Shown here in pieces: positions 42,949-56,650 of a stretch of DNA of 64,000 bases. The notes beneath the pieces are model-generated. The model was not told where the DNA came from. It ran no database searches and was given only the letters and a program-made list of their open reading frames with translations. This stretch comes from Fistularia commersonii (Eukaryota; Chordata; Actinopteri; Syngnathiformes; Fistulariidae): positions 4,611,001-4,675,000 of the forward strand of contig JBBMNZ010000030.1 in NCBI GenBank assembly GCA_037954325.1, read 5' to 3'. The first letter of the stretch is position 1, and each line of letters begins with the position of its first letter. Position numbers and translations under genes: made by a program.

Positions 42949-43032
<84 letters not shown>
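42949..43032. repeat. (TA)n microsatellite, 84 bp
   Basis: Pure AT dinucleotides over about 84 bp, able to extrude a cruciform and prone to length change. Confidence 0.97.
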
Positions 43033-43034
<2 letters not shown>

Positions 43035-43403
43035 AAATATACACATTGATTTAAAATATAATTGGATTAGTTCTATGTTGTGCTCCTGATTTTTGGACTA
43101 TAGACATAGAGGCGATGCTCTGAGTGTGACAACTTGCAGATTTAATACAATCATTGCTCAAATGTGAAAAAGTTGACTCCTAACAAAACACGCACAGGGC
43201 TCGAGGGTGTGTCGGGGGTTTAGATACCAGGATAATGTTGTGTTCGCTGAAGTATTGCTCACAGCCGCCACGGAGCGGCTCAGCCTGACCGTCTGTGACA
43301 CACTTTGGCTGGTCGCTGATGAATCTGGTGGTGGGTTGAAACCCGCTCTTCTTCCAGACATCTCTGGCCCGGTCTCTCATTCTGTCACCAGGAAAGCAAA
43401 ACG

Positions 43404-43437
<34 letters not shown>

Positions 43438-43708
43438 CCCTTTCACAGAACGAGGGGAAATACAGCTCTGGTTACAGGGAATGACATTGTGGTGAATTTT
43501 GGTTTTGGGCTTGTGTTTTACATCCACACCCACTCCATAAAATACGCACGGGTCATAAATATGATTCTAGTCCATTCGAACAATCTCTCTCTCTGTCGCT
43601 CTCAGTGTCGCTCAGTTTATGACAGTCGGGTGTGTAATGTCAGAATTGTTGCTAGTGTTCAAGCAACTGAACTTCTATATGCTAAATAACATTCTCGTCA
43701 AGGTATAA

Positions 43709-43712
<4 letters not shown>

Positions 43713-43782
<70 letters not shown>
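43713..43782. repeat. (TG)n microsatellite, 70 bp
   Basis: Uninterrupted TG dinucleotides. Confidence 0.95.
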
Positions 43783-43785
<3 letters not shown>

Positions 43786-44174
43786 TAATAAAGAAACCAG
43801 ACGTCAAAATCTCACTAAATGATCGCCTCTCACCCCATGACTCACTCGTACTTTTAGAGGACAAGTAACCGAACAACCCTTATTGACTCATTGATCCTCC
43901 GATCAGTCGCGTTCACGGTTGTATTCTATAAACTAGCCCTAAGTTTGCCGATAAATATTTTCAAATGAAAATACAAAATACAAAGTCACATTGTTCAAAC
44001 TTTGGAAAACCACAACACATGATCTGGGTTTACGAAATGTAAACTTGACCAGCCTTTTTAAGTTTACATGTTTTTTCTTTCTCTTCCTCCTCATACGCCA
44101 GTGAAGACTAACTCTTTCCTTTTAAGTCAAAACAATAAACTGTTTCATTAAGTCCCATTAAACATGCAATTCTA

Positions 44175-44224
<50 letters not shown>

Positions 44225-44321
44225 TGTGGGGGGGGCTCGGGTGGATCTTTGCTAGTTTGCAGTCCTTGCTAATTTCCTCCTGCAGCCACCGTGGAGTTTG
44301 ATTTCTTTGAATGGACAGAAC

Positions 44322-44361
<40 letters not shown>

Positions 44362-45097
44362 TGTGCGCGTGTGTGTGAGCAAGAGAGAGAGAGAGAGAGT
44401 TGAGGTGGGTGGGATCATTTCAAAATGCTCCCATTCAAATGATGGTTTTAGGGTCTCCGTCTGTGCTCTGCTGTGTTGCCTGCAATGGAACTATAAAAAC
44501 GGTCTTCTTCATTATATTCAACAATTTTTTTTATAAAATAACATTGCCTTCCATCCGGAGTCTCATTGACACAGTTAATGGACAAATATTGTAATAGGCA
44601 AGAATGCCCGCCTGTTTACAATACAACGTGCATCTTTCTTCGCCCGCCGTCTTATTCTTCAGACCTCGGTTCGGCCGACTTAGTTTTCTCGACAGGAGCA
44701 TCGACGGCTGACGACGCAGAGACTCGCGTCCTTTGTTTGTCTCCAAACCTCGAGGGCCGTCTACCAACCGTCCATGCCTCGTCCGCAAAGCACCTCCGGT
44801 GTCAACCATTAACACCCCTGAAGCCTCTCGGGCGGAGGCAGAGCACGGCGAGCCGAGTGACATTAATGGTGTGTGAAGACGGGGCTCCTGCAGTCGCTGT
44901 GTTTTGTGCACATGAGCCACGTGCAGCCGCCGGACTGCTACTGCCTGTCATAATGTTGTGTCATTTTTCCTGAGCACACACTGCTGGTCGGGAAGCACTA
45001 ATTAGGTAGCATTAAAAACAAAGTAAACAGGAGAAAGCCGAGCCTCCACCCTCGCAGTTAGTGCGGCTCCATCCCTACTCATTGCTTTGAATTAGGT

Positions 45098-45128
<31 letters not shown>

Positions 45129-48123
45129 CAGATTCTTTATTTTTTGTTTCTGCCCCCCCCCTCGACATTTTACTTTTTTGAAATGCACAACAGAAACAAA
45201 GGAGCAATTAGCAAAACGCCAGGAGGGAGAAAACACGGCAACTTTCAATGAGTTGGTCGAACTGATGAAATAATAAATCAATCAATAAATTAAAAAAAAA
45301 AAAAAGGCTAGGCTAATTAAACATTGTCTGCATATCCAGGTTAGTTGGCCGTCCAGTGCTGCAGAAATGAAAATACATTATTGGCTTTCCTTGTTAATTC
45401 TATGGATAATTATTATTTAATTTCACCCCCCCCCCCCACACACTATCCAGATTTAATCGTAAATAGATAAAATAAAATCTTAATAAATACCCCGAGTGAT
45501 TAATGCATTCATTAAATCCTAATTTAGGTTGAAGAGAGCGTCACACGCCGTTCCACGCAGTATTTTCCATCCCTGTGTTTTTATGCGCTGGTATGTGAGA
45601 GGACACACTTTTGCAACGAAGGCAATATGATATTCACGGTCGCGCACACACACACACACACACACACACAAACATCACACACACAGATGCACAAAATACC
45701 CCATCGGCGTTACCTTAAACATAAACTGCAGGCAGCCTTGTACACCTTCCGTGTAACCATTTCTATTTTGTAAATGTGAAGCTTCTCTCTTTCCCCCTGC
45801 AATGGGTTTGCTCTTAAACACTGGCTCACTTGCAAAAATCTCGGCGTCCCCTCCGGTCAGCCCCCTGCCACCCAACAGCTGGATGCTTGCAAACCTTGGG
45901 CGTGCTTGGCATCCCTCATTTGTTTGATTATAGCAAATAGTGCAGTCACGTTTCTGCGCAGAATGTTGGTTAGATCGGGTTGGGAGACTAACGTTGGGCA
46001 GAGGAATATCTGCGTGTGCGTGTGCGTGTGTGTGTGTGTGTCAGTGCAGTTTTATTAAAGAAGATCTGCAGACAGTACAGTGGTGGTGTGCTTCGTTACC
46101 CGCTGGGATGCTCAGGGAGAAGCTGGTGGACGAATACAGGTTGAACAGAGGGAGAGGCAGATGAGAAAGCCGTTTGCGCCATTGATTTTTAGCAGTGATG
46201 TTTAGATGCAAATGACTTTTTACAATACCAAACATATACATTCTAATGAGAATGAAAAGGAAATTATAACTCCTAAACACGTTTACCTTAATGGTATGAC
46301 CCACTAAAGAGTGTTTAAACGGGAATGTCAAGTTCGAGGGGAAAGCCCGCTCTGTAAATCCAGCGGGTTCAAGGTTTAACATCGGGCATCCGGTTGACCA
46401 AATATATAATCCAGTTTACCAATTATATAATTGAAGTAACCGAGAGGAGAGCGAACAGGATGTAAACCACATGATCTGGATCTCTGATCCAGAATTAAGA
46501 TTCCCGATTTATCCCCCATGCCTACTTTAAGGCAAATTCCCGCGCTCTGGTATCAGACGACAGTGCAAACCGTCCCCGCTGCGTTTTCTACCCCTGCTCC
46601 TCCGCCCCACATCCCATAGCGACTCAAGGACAGAGAAGGAATGACTTCACTGTTTTTGCTGGTGCGCCTCGTGTTTCTGGGGCAACAGCAAGATTATTGC
46701 GGCTGTGAGAGCCCTAGGTGCTGCTAGTGATGCCAGATAATTATACATAAACAAACGGACCTTCAGAGGAGGTGTACGTCCAAGGCTCTCGAGGCATATC
46801 GAATGGCACGTGTGCGCGAGCGCACACACACACAAAGGTCCAATGACAGCACAAAATGCTGCGCCTGTATGTTCTTTAACCGTCTTTAAGTCGTTAGTCT
46901 CCTTTTTAAAAAATAAAAATAGCTTGTTTGATTGCAAGTGAGATGCAGCTTTTTCCTCTCATCTCAGCTAAATGTTTATTTTTTATTGAAAATAAATGTT
47001 GATAAACCTGATTCACTGTGCCACAGCGAGAAAGTGAAATTTTACACAAGCTCCTCAAAAAGTCAAAGCATGACTTAATTCTTAATGTGTAGGACTGCTG
47101 GATTTTGACATCTTCTCACATCTTACATTTTTTTAAAATGCCTAAATGTTCTATAAATTTTGTAAAATAAACGAACATTGCTAAGATGAATTTAGTTTCC
47201 ATCCAGGCAGAGCGAGGCTGATAAGACTCTCCGCTCTCTGGACGATTAAGTTCATAAAAACAGGTAAATATTAGTAACAGAAGTTATTTGCTTGACTCGC
47301 TGCGTCATTTTAATGATTTGAACTTACTAAAAGGGAAATCCGCTGACCTTTTTTTTTTTTTTGGTTTATTTTGTGTTTCCTGGAATAGGACGTTTTTGCT
47401 TTTCACAGCTGAAGCAATGTTAGTTAAAATGCTCTAAGAGTTTGAGTGATGTTAGCAGCGTTCAAACTGTCGGCTCTGTGGAAGTCGGGAGAGAACACCC
47501 GAAAGTGTCGTCCATGGAAGCAAAGCAGAGTTTTCAATCAACACGAAAGGAGGGCGGGCGAGAAAAGCTCCTCTTCCTCATCCTCTTGGCGCCTTGTAGT
47601 TCATTCCTGCAATTTCCTTCGCCGGCTTTATGGCCGCCGCGTCCAGAAACAAGCCTTCCCTCCGCCATAGCACACCGAAAAGATAGGCTCGGGGGGGGGA
47701 CCCACCTGGGTGTAGGATTGCTTGTAGCGAAGCACCCGAGTGCTCGCGTGCGGGATTTGTTTGACGCGGGTAATTGAAAGTGTTTTAAACTATTATAGCA
47801 ACTGGAGGGCTTGTTTAACTGTCGAGCTGCCAGTCAAGCGGGTGGGCCGAGAGCCAGAGCCCCGTCAAGGCCCGTCAGTCAGTGGAAACGAGAAGTGTCG
47901 GCTTAATGGATTTCATCGCCCGGCGCTGTCTGACGCGCCCAGCAACGCTAGGGGAGAGCGGGAGGGGAAGAAAATAAAAGAAGCAAAGAAAATCAATGCA
48001 TCGTCATGTGTGCGAGCCATCAAACAAGCAGGTGGCGTGGAACTGTATTTGTCTCGTGTCAATGCTGAGATGGCGCGAGTATAGACGTTTATTCGTGTGT
48101 ATGTTGTGCCTCAATATCTCTTA

Positions 48124-48165
<42 letters not shown>

Positions 48166-48340
48166 AGGCTTTCTGCGGTAGTTTTCGGCCCATCTCCCAG
48201 CGGCCTTTGTTGTGATTTCAGGTGTAAGAGGGGTCAGGTCACCCTCCAGACAAGTTTACTTTTCATCCCATATTCACTCTCAAAAGGTGAAAAAGAATTT
48301 TCTCTCTGCATGAGTGTGTGTCCGTCTTCTGTGGGTTTCC

Positions 48341-48375
<35 letters not shown>

Positions 48376-50342
48376 TACACACACACACACACTGCCGGCC
48401 CGGTCAGCCAGCCTTTTCTTCTTTTTACTTATGTGGCTCTAGGGATGCCATTGTCCTGCATTCTGTCAGCTTCTTATACCTGATTCATTTGAGTTACATA
48501 TCAATAATAAAAATACGTTCAAAAATCGTAACCGTTTCCAGCTGGGTCTCCTCACGCTGACCTTATTCCACGGCATCAATTCGGACGCAGACATTTGTGG
48601 CTTCCTCGTTGTTTTTGGTTAAATTGCTTGTTTATAGAATGTGAGTGCTATTGCTGACAGTCGTTTCCACCTCTGGAAGCGTTACCTTCCCCTCTGTGCC
48701 GACGAGCAAAGCATCTCAACCCCCAATAACAGTTATAGAGCGCGTTCACACCTTGAGGTTTCAAACCGTTGACGCTACTTCGCAGTCAGCAGAGCGGCCA
48801 TGCAAGGCACGAACAAGGCTGTTGGAGCAGCTCGGTTCTGTGTCTTACTCAGGGACGCTTGGGCAGACAAGGAGGATCAGGAATTGAACCGCCAACCTTC
48901 TGATTCGAGAGCTGCCCACTCTGAGGCACACACCCTTCTTCCAGGTGCAAAGCGGCCACCCGGCCCCTCATCCAATCAGCTTTCTTCCCTGCAGATCATG
49001 ATTTGATTTATTGATCAGCGGTCTGGTGTCAGGAGGGGGGCGTCCATCTTTGTTGTTTTTTAATTTTACCCCATCACTCATCCTAATACTTCCCAAGTCC
49101 TTTTCTTCACATCTTAATTTCACCGTTTATTTTGTTTGCTTTTATAACTTTAAGTTATTGATGGACATTTTTCACAATGCAATAAGATATTCAAGAAAAT
49201 AAAACACCAAATCTTCTCATTTGAAATTCTGGAATTGGAAGCCCCTTTCCTGTTGGAGGAAGTGCCTTTGGGAATGCAAACTGAAAGCGACCCCCTGAGG
49301 AGATTGGTTCTTGGAAAGAGACTCAACTTTCTGGTTCTTTTCTGTCCGAAAATGTCTTAACTCTTGATTCAAAAAGCTAAAATCTATCAATTCATCACGT
49401 TCATCCGACAATTATTTTCGGCACTTGGCTGTAGCAGATCTGAGAGACGTGGTCATGTGACCAGTCTCAGTATATTGCAACACAAAGGGTTTGAAGATAC
49501 CAGAAATGACAAAAAAGAAAATAGTGAGTTTTGTCTTTGCAGAATTTTCCCAACAATTTGCAATGGCGTGAGAATATAGTAGTAACAAAGGCGGGTGGGT
49601 CCGCCATTCCACTCTGCACAGAACGTCCCACCTTCTCTGGGCCTCCGGGATGTATTTATTTTATCATCCCTCACGTTGGTCACAGCGAAACATCATTGCG
49701 GCACATACCTTTTTTTGCTTTCTCCCAGTACCACCTTGTGTGATTCCTCGCCAGCGGTACCAGATCCAGCGCCGTCATTTTTTTTTTTTTTTTTTTTTCT
49801 CAACCGCCCCGTCTTTTATCTCTGCCAAATGATCACAATAGCCAACGCCAAATACTAACACAAGGCAGAGGGAGACGTCTGTGTTGAGCTAAACCAGACG
49901 ACCCACTGAAAGGGATCAAATCATTCCACCATGTTGAGAGCGAAAAGTGGTAATTACTTGTAATTGGGGCTTCAATTTTATTTTTTTCTCCCTCTCACTC
50001 GTCCTTCTTCTGCGAAAATAGATGATTTCCTTTTTTTTTTTCCTGAAGCTATGATAGATACCTCAGAACCTTCGGGGTTGGAGGGGCGTGGGGGGGGGGG
50101 GGGGGTTAAAAATTGAAAACAGAGCGTGTTCTACTTTAAAATGTTGAATTGGCCGTTTGTCCTTCATGGACACACATCGTTCTCACGCTCCCCCCCGGGC
50201 TCTGATATTGAACTTCACTGTCATTACAAAGCTTATTTAAACACGTGCCTGCTTTCTTTTATCCATTCGTTTTTATTGAAATGGATGCGGCGCTGCAGAA
50301 AACCTTCTTTGTAGTGTCTTACTTGCTTCCATCTTTCAATAG

Positions 50343-50600
50343 CCCCTTTCACGCTGTAGGAACTTTTTGCTCGTCCCTAGAATTTTTTCAAGAACCAGCT
50401 TGTTTCCGCGTGCATTTGGACGGCGTAGGAACCGGGGACAATGGACCTTGGTTCCTTGAGCCTTTTTACCCCTTACTGCAGGGCAGGGTTTACGGTTCCA
50501 TGAAAAAACTCATTACTTGGTTATTGGCAGAACTCCCAAGCCACGCCCATTACCAGATACTTCTTTAGGACCACCAAGAACCATTTTTAAAAACTAGTGT
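50343..50600 (+). repeat. Unnamed dispersed repeat B, copy 3
   Basis: TGTAGGAACTTTTTGCTCG, ACGGTTCCATG, CCACGCCCATTACCAGATAC and CCATTTTTAAAAACT are shared in order with one or both of the other copies (6571 and, inverted, 22480). There is no coding capacity. Confidence 0.55.
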
Positions 50601-52915
50601 TAGTTTTCTTGGAACTAAAGGGAGATAAGCAGCGGGAGATCGACCAACGAAGAGGTCCAACCTCTTCTGCTGGTCCCTAAACTCTTTAGCGCCACATTCG
50701 TCTTGGGCAACCTTTTCGTAGGCCGCCGGGGCAATGACATCACCTATTGTGATGAATCCCTTTAAGTAAGACTCGTGGTATTTGCTTTTGAATGCTGCTC
50801 TTCAAAGTAGCACTCTGACACCCTTCCTGCATCTCATTGGTGGCTCTTTCTCACTTTTCAAATAAGTTCTCCCATGACATTTATTTGGGGGCCATTTTAG
50901 AGTGGGTAACCTTGCCGACTTATTTGCTGAAAAGCCCTCACCCTGAGTCAAGTGCAGGAGTGAGGCACAGGTGGAATTTTTTAAGATAAAGTACCGGGTA
51001 AACTAATGTTAATAAAATGAATTTAATTTTAAACAACTTCGTATTTTCTTTGCTGCCTGGTACCAAATGGTCCACGGCTCAGTGGTTGGGGACCACCGAA
51101 TTTCACCACAGAGGGGTTTCCAGGGCTCACAGCAGTGCTAATACATTTGGACAAAAAAATCTATGCAGTTCGCTAACAGCGGGGTTTTACACATGGTGAA
51201 GCAGTGCAGGGAGAAAATAAAAAAAAACTGCAACCCATTTGATACTTCGTGGTTATTATTCCAAAACAAAATTGGTCCAAAAGTGACAATGGAGATGGTC
51301 TGACAGGCATCACACTCAGCAATATATTGGCACTCCCTAAACTAGTCAAAGTAGAGTATTTTATTCGATTTTGTTTTTAATTTGTGTTTTTGTGTGTATG
51401 CGTGTGTGATATGATCTTTCCTATTCTCAAGTATGGATGAGGGTAGATGTTTCTGAGAAATATATTTACAAAAGGCATTTTATTCAATTACATCAAAAAA
51501 AAAACTAAGCGCTCATTTTGATCATCAGAAATTGTTGAACTTGGAGCGCCAACTCAGAAGCATCTGCTAACGCAGCAGAAGAATCCTCTCATGGATAAAT
51601 ATACTAAACATTTAACATTATTTTAGCCGGAATGTGATCTTCTTTGAAAGACTTGGACGGAAATATTTGATTTCTTCCTTTTGCACGAGCAGGCGAAACG
51701 AAAAGCGAGGCACGCGTGGGGAGGAGGAGGGGGGCGCTCCCCGTCTTGACTGAATCGAGTTGTGGTGCCTCAGCAGTATTTTAATGGTGCTCTTGCGCGG
51801 AGTTACTGTTGTTTCTACATGTTTCCTTCTCTTTTAACACACGCACGCTTGCATATTAACACACCGCCAGGCGGAACCTCCACGCAGCCGACACCGTGTA
51901 ATGTTTTAAAAATTACAAAGCCGGTCGGATCGAGGCGGACAGTCCTCTGAAACTAACAGTAAAGAGCGCAAAGGCTCTAAACTGAATAATCCAATTTGAC
52001 CTTGTCCACAAGATGACGGCCCATCGAATAACATTCCTCTAAGTACGGCTCTGGCAGGGACGTCTCGTGACCCACTTTTACGGTCTGAGCTCACCAGCAG
52101 AAAAATGCCGCTCAATGACATTTAGATTGGCTGCGAAAACGAGAAGGGAAGAGAAAAAAAAAAAGGGAACGAAAATAGAGCGAACGAGCGTCCGTGAAGC
52201 GGATTGTGTTTATCTAATCTACGTAAATATCATCTTTGGATGCCGTGGCGATAAAAACTTAAAAGCAGCTTTCGGAGAAGAGAGGAGGCAGAGGAAAAAC
52301 CCTCTCGTTTTGAGAACATGGAAAAGAGGGCGATGCGTTTTTTGATAGCGGGTGTGTTTCTTGTGTGGGCTCCGCCGGCCTGATGTCAGCCTCCCCCCGC
52401 CGTGCCATGTGACTCCGTGAAGCTCAGGGTAAAGAGCCCGCTGTGCCCCGCCGGCGGCCGAGACATCAAAAGGGGGCAATTTGGCAGAAGTCGAGGAGTC
52501 TGAGCACTCTGGAACCGCGGCGGGAATAACACGGGCCGAGATGGCGTTATTATTACAAGGCTGATTCGGGACTATTATGGGCCGGTGGTCTCTTCCTTCC
52601 CGACACATGCAGAAACATGTCGCGTCGCTCGGCGGGCAGACATCGCCGGATTCACTGGAAGTGAGCAAACGGTTGAGGCGTCCGCCTTTTCTCGCACCTC
52701 TCACCCACATACACAGGAGCTGGACTTGGAAGGTGATGGATTTGTACATTCGGGGATGGGGGGGGGCGGGGGGTGTGAGGTCGTCCCCATACCCAGTAAA
52801 TTACATGTGACAGAGCCCAAACTCAGCCGAGGTGTGTCTCTTGACACAGTGTGATGGGGCACGCCCTAATGCATTATTGTCTGCCAGGGCTTTGTGTATC
52901 TGGATGCCTGTATGT

Positions 52916-52917
52916 AT

Positions 52918-52972
<55 letters not shown>
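52916..52972. repeat. (TG)n microsatellite
   Basis: About 57 bp of TG dinucleotides with one TA near the start. Confidence 0.95.
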
Positions 52973-52974
<2 letters not shown>

Positions 52975-53965
52975 CGAGCGCGGGTGGGGGGGGTGTATTT
53001 GAAGGGGTCCGGGCATTGGTGTATCTGAGACCTCTTTACTGCGATGTTGTGAGCAGCCAATCATTTCTTCCAGTCTAATTAGCACACATGTAAATTCAGG
53101 GGGGGCCGTGGAGTCCATAGGAGGACAACCAACTACGACATGGCTCTTAGTGGGGTCTGGGGGTTGCATGTGTGTGTGCGTGCACACGTGTGTGTGTGGT
53201 TCACTGACTTAACACAACATAATCAGTGTGTAAGCGGGGTGTCCACCACTGTTGACCAATGACCGCCCGTCCATGTTGTCACAAGTGTCGGATCTCCTGC
53301 TGCCAGTTACGATTTGACCCCGCGACCGTAACCCTGTTCGTCACCACCAGCAACCACCAAGCACGTTTCAACCCCCCCCAAACACCAACGACCCCCCTCG
53401 GCGATTTCGGACGGACAGGAAACCGTCATAGATTTTGAGAAAAAAAAAATTAATTTCAGAAAGGTTTGAAAAATCCCAGCAGGAGGAAACACTTCAAGTT
53501 GTATTTGACTTTTTGGCTTTCGAAGTCTCACGCTTTGTCCTCCGCTCTCTTTTCCTTCTCGGGATTTCTCGGGGTATGTTTCACACGTGATGTAACCAGA
53601 CATCATTTCCTTGCCGGCACCTGAGGGGTGGGGAGGTGGGGGGGGGGGCAGGAAAGGACGGAGGGACGCGGGATCAAAAGGGATAACGACTGAAAGAACA
53701 AACACATGAATAAATAACAGCAAAAGGCAAACAGAGCCCAGCCATCACTTCAATTTGGTCGAGCCTTGTTGCTCGCTTGTTCACTCACAGCTGGGAAATT
53801 CACGGTAACTTGGTTTAGCCGGGGAAGGAGGCGAGGGGGAGAGGGGGGTCTCTGAACACTGGGCTCACCTCGATGTTGGCGGCCAAATGCATGTGGCAGA
53901 TGTCAGCATTCAGATATTTTTCTCCTCGTCGTGTCGGCCCATGACAAGGAAAGAGCGGTGGGGGT

Positions 53966-53980
53966 AGTGTGTGTGTGTGT

Positions 53981-54050
<70 letters not shown>
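53966..54050. repeat. (TG)n microsatellite, 85 bp
   Basis: TG dinucleotides with one TA interruption near the start. Confidence 0.95.
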
Positions 54051-54051
<1 letters not shown>

Positions 54052-54325
54052 TGTGCGTGCCTGCGTGTGTAGGCGCGTATGTGAGCCTTCGGGGTGGCCA
54101 ACATATTGAATATGTATTGCAGCTTGTTCCGCTGGAGACTGAACATAATATTAATTGTCACATAAAAGTTCTATGTGTTTCCATTTCCTTTCCTTCCTTT
54201 CAGTCTGTTTTCGAGGAGAATGACTTACTCTTTATTTTTTTTTCAAATGTTGCTTTATAAACTGTAAGGGCTAAAGACAGGTCAGGGCACCACTAAAAAC
54301 ACACACAAACACAACAACCTATATA

Positions 54326-54651
54326 CAGAGCTCAAAAAATAAAGGAACAATAAAATAGCACATCCTAGATCTGAATGAATGAAATATTGTTATTGTATAC
54401 TTGTGGTGACAACAACATCACACAAAAATTATCAATGGAAATCAAATATATTAACCTATGGAGGTCACACTCAAAATTAAAGTGGAAAAACATACAACAG
54501 GCTGGTCCAACTTTGATGTAATGTTCTTCAAACAAGTCAAAATGAATCAGTGTTGCTTCCTAAGTGGACAGTTTGATTTCACAGAAGTGTGATTGGAATT
54601 GCTTGTGTTGTTCAAGTGTTCCCTTCATTTTTTTTTTTTTTTTGAGCAGCG
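54326..54651. mobile_element. Short Tc1/mariner-derived element (transposase deleted)
   Basis: The left end CAGAGCTCAAAAAATAAAGG and the right end CCTTCATTTTT...TTGAGCAG are inverted. Inside, GATCTGAATGAATGAAATA, TCCAACTTTGATGTAATG and CTAAGTGGACAGTTTGATTT are the conserved ends of a Tc1-like family abundant in fish. The two ends are joined directly, with the transposase gene lost. TA precedes the left end; the right target copy is mutated. Confidence 0.7.
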
Positions 54652-56359
54652 TCAACATGTATAATATATATCAATTGTATGTGTGCACATCTGTGCAAAA
54701 TAGTATGATATAAATAATACTGAAAAGGTGAGGTTAGAGTCAGGCAAGTTGTGTAAATCTTCAGGAAATTAGTGTAAATGAATGTAGCATTCACTGGAAT
54801 GTTGGAAATGTGTGCGTTTGTGTGTTTCCAATAGACCCAAGCCGTTCTTTCAGGCAATAATTCAACTGCATTTGGCACTTCTACGACATTAATGTAATTG
54901 TTTTGGACGTACACATGGTTAGTGTTTCGGGGCCCAGAAATGTCACGATCCAAGAAAGGGTTAATAACTGTGATATAGGAGAAATAGAAAACCGTAATAA
55001 TCATCCCCAAAATACCAAACTTTTTTCAGTCACGAACAGCAAACCACCTGTTAATGACAGGAGAAAATAAACAGTTGTTTAGCAAATAATGGTAAAAAAA
55101 TTATGATTGTAACATTTAAACAGTCATTGGCCTGCAATCTGTAGGTTCTTCCCTTAATCAGTGATGTCACTCACACCTGGTGTGAATTATTTAATGTTTC
55201 ACATCAGCAAAAAATGGTGTGTCCGTTTTTTGGTTTTTTTTTGTTAATTTTTGAAGAGGGATGATGCAGTACAATTACCACTGGTCAATAGTTCTGTAGT
55301 TTGTCACATTAGATGAAAATAAACTGTAATCAGAAGTTGCAAGTTATGCTGGTCCAGCAATGATTTGGGCTTGTGGCACAAATTGACCAATCAAAAAACA
55401 GACTTATCGGTGATGGACTAGTAGACCCTCAGCTGTTGCTGTAGCCCGCTGTGGATTCTGAGACTTTAAGGTATATCATAAAAATATAAATCTAAAATAC
55501 ATCTGTTATTTGGGACAGAAATTAAATGTAAAGAAAAAAAAAATACATGCAAATATATATATGTGTACACGCACACACAGAATTTGTAATTAGTAATTAT
55601 GTTATTCTTCATACAGTAAAGTATCTTATTTCATTTTTTTTTTTTTTATTACTATCAGAGCCACAAGTTCAGTACCGAGGGGTAATATATCGACATGAAT
55701 ATCATGAAAATAGAAAACGCGTGATTGTAATGTGGTATTACACAACCCTACCGTCGACGACTTTAAACGTTTATTATTATAATTATTATTAAAGTAATAT
55801 ATTTGATGTTTTGCGTCTGATTCCAATAATATGACTGACAAGTCAAGCATCAAGCAGTTGAGTCTTTTCTTCTTTTTTTTCTTTTAACCTTCAATAACCC
55901 CACATTTTTCAGGAGAAAGTGGGCAAGAAAAGTAGAGGATCCCCTCATGATTTTACAAATAAAGAATTGGAGGGGGTTATCGTGCTCGTCTGACCGCCTG
56001 GGCCCCTCTTGAGGGGTGTGTGCTTCTCCTTAAGGAGATTCACAGAAGGAACTTACACACTTTCCGGTGCAACTCGATAATCTGTGATATTCCAGAAACA
56101 CAAACAGCGATTTATGCTTTGCATAGTATGCAAAATATATATTTACACACACGCGGGTTATGCAGTCAACATTCTCTAACAACTTGGTGGAAACAAGGTT
56201 TTGCCAGGATGAAGCTGACTAGCTGTTCAGTGTAACTCCCAGAGGAACGCTATAGGGATCTATTTCTCCAGGCCTATCTGTGTGCAGCAGCAGTAATAAA
56301 TACACATCCTATATATATGTGTGTGAGTGTGTGTGTGTGTGTGTCTGCATGGCTGACTC

Positions 56360-56650
56360 AAAACCGGCCCTTTGAAGTGAAGTAACTATGAGGGGAAGTT
56401 AATTACGTCCCATTATGCAGGCTGGGCGCGACTATGCACCAGTAAAGGCCATGTTTTTCCCTTTAATTAACTAGAAAGCCAAGCACTCGCCTGTCAGGGA
56501 GCTGCTAAAAGAGCATTTCAGAGGAAGAAGCCCTTGGGGCGCTGATGAGAGGGTGCTAGGACTGGCCACATGTTAATGGCGAGGTGTTAGCATCTTAAAC
56601 CGCGTTATCACTTGCCACTCTCCGTAGTCCTGCGGAAATGCGCAAAGGGA
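56360..56650. promoter_or_regulatory. Possible conserved non-coding element
   Basis: GGGAAGTTAATTACGTCCCA, ACTATGCACCAGTAAAGG and CCCTTTAATTAACTAGAAAG hold two TAATTA homeodomain cores and an ATGCA half-site in unique-looking sequence. There is no coding potential. This is an impression from motif content only. Confidence 0.2.

Larger units (their letters stand above)
43033..54325. other. Gene-free 3' flank with microsatellites
   Basis: TG/CA tracts lie at about 43404-43436, 43713-43782, 44178-44223, 44324-44372, 45098-45124, 45643-45670, 48127-48164, 48343-48373, 52916-52972 and 53966-54050. A copy of unnamed repeat B lies at 50343-50600 and an A/T-rich low-complexity tract near 45290. No exon is recognised. 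Confidence 0.5.

Noticed and set aside
52219..52749. A 176-codon open frame on the minus strand
   Set aside because: It lies in GC-rich, repeat-free sequence, but no protein family or splice signals are evident. Chance is more likely.
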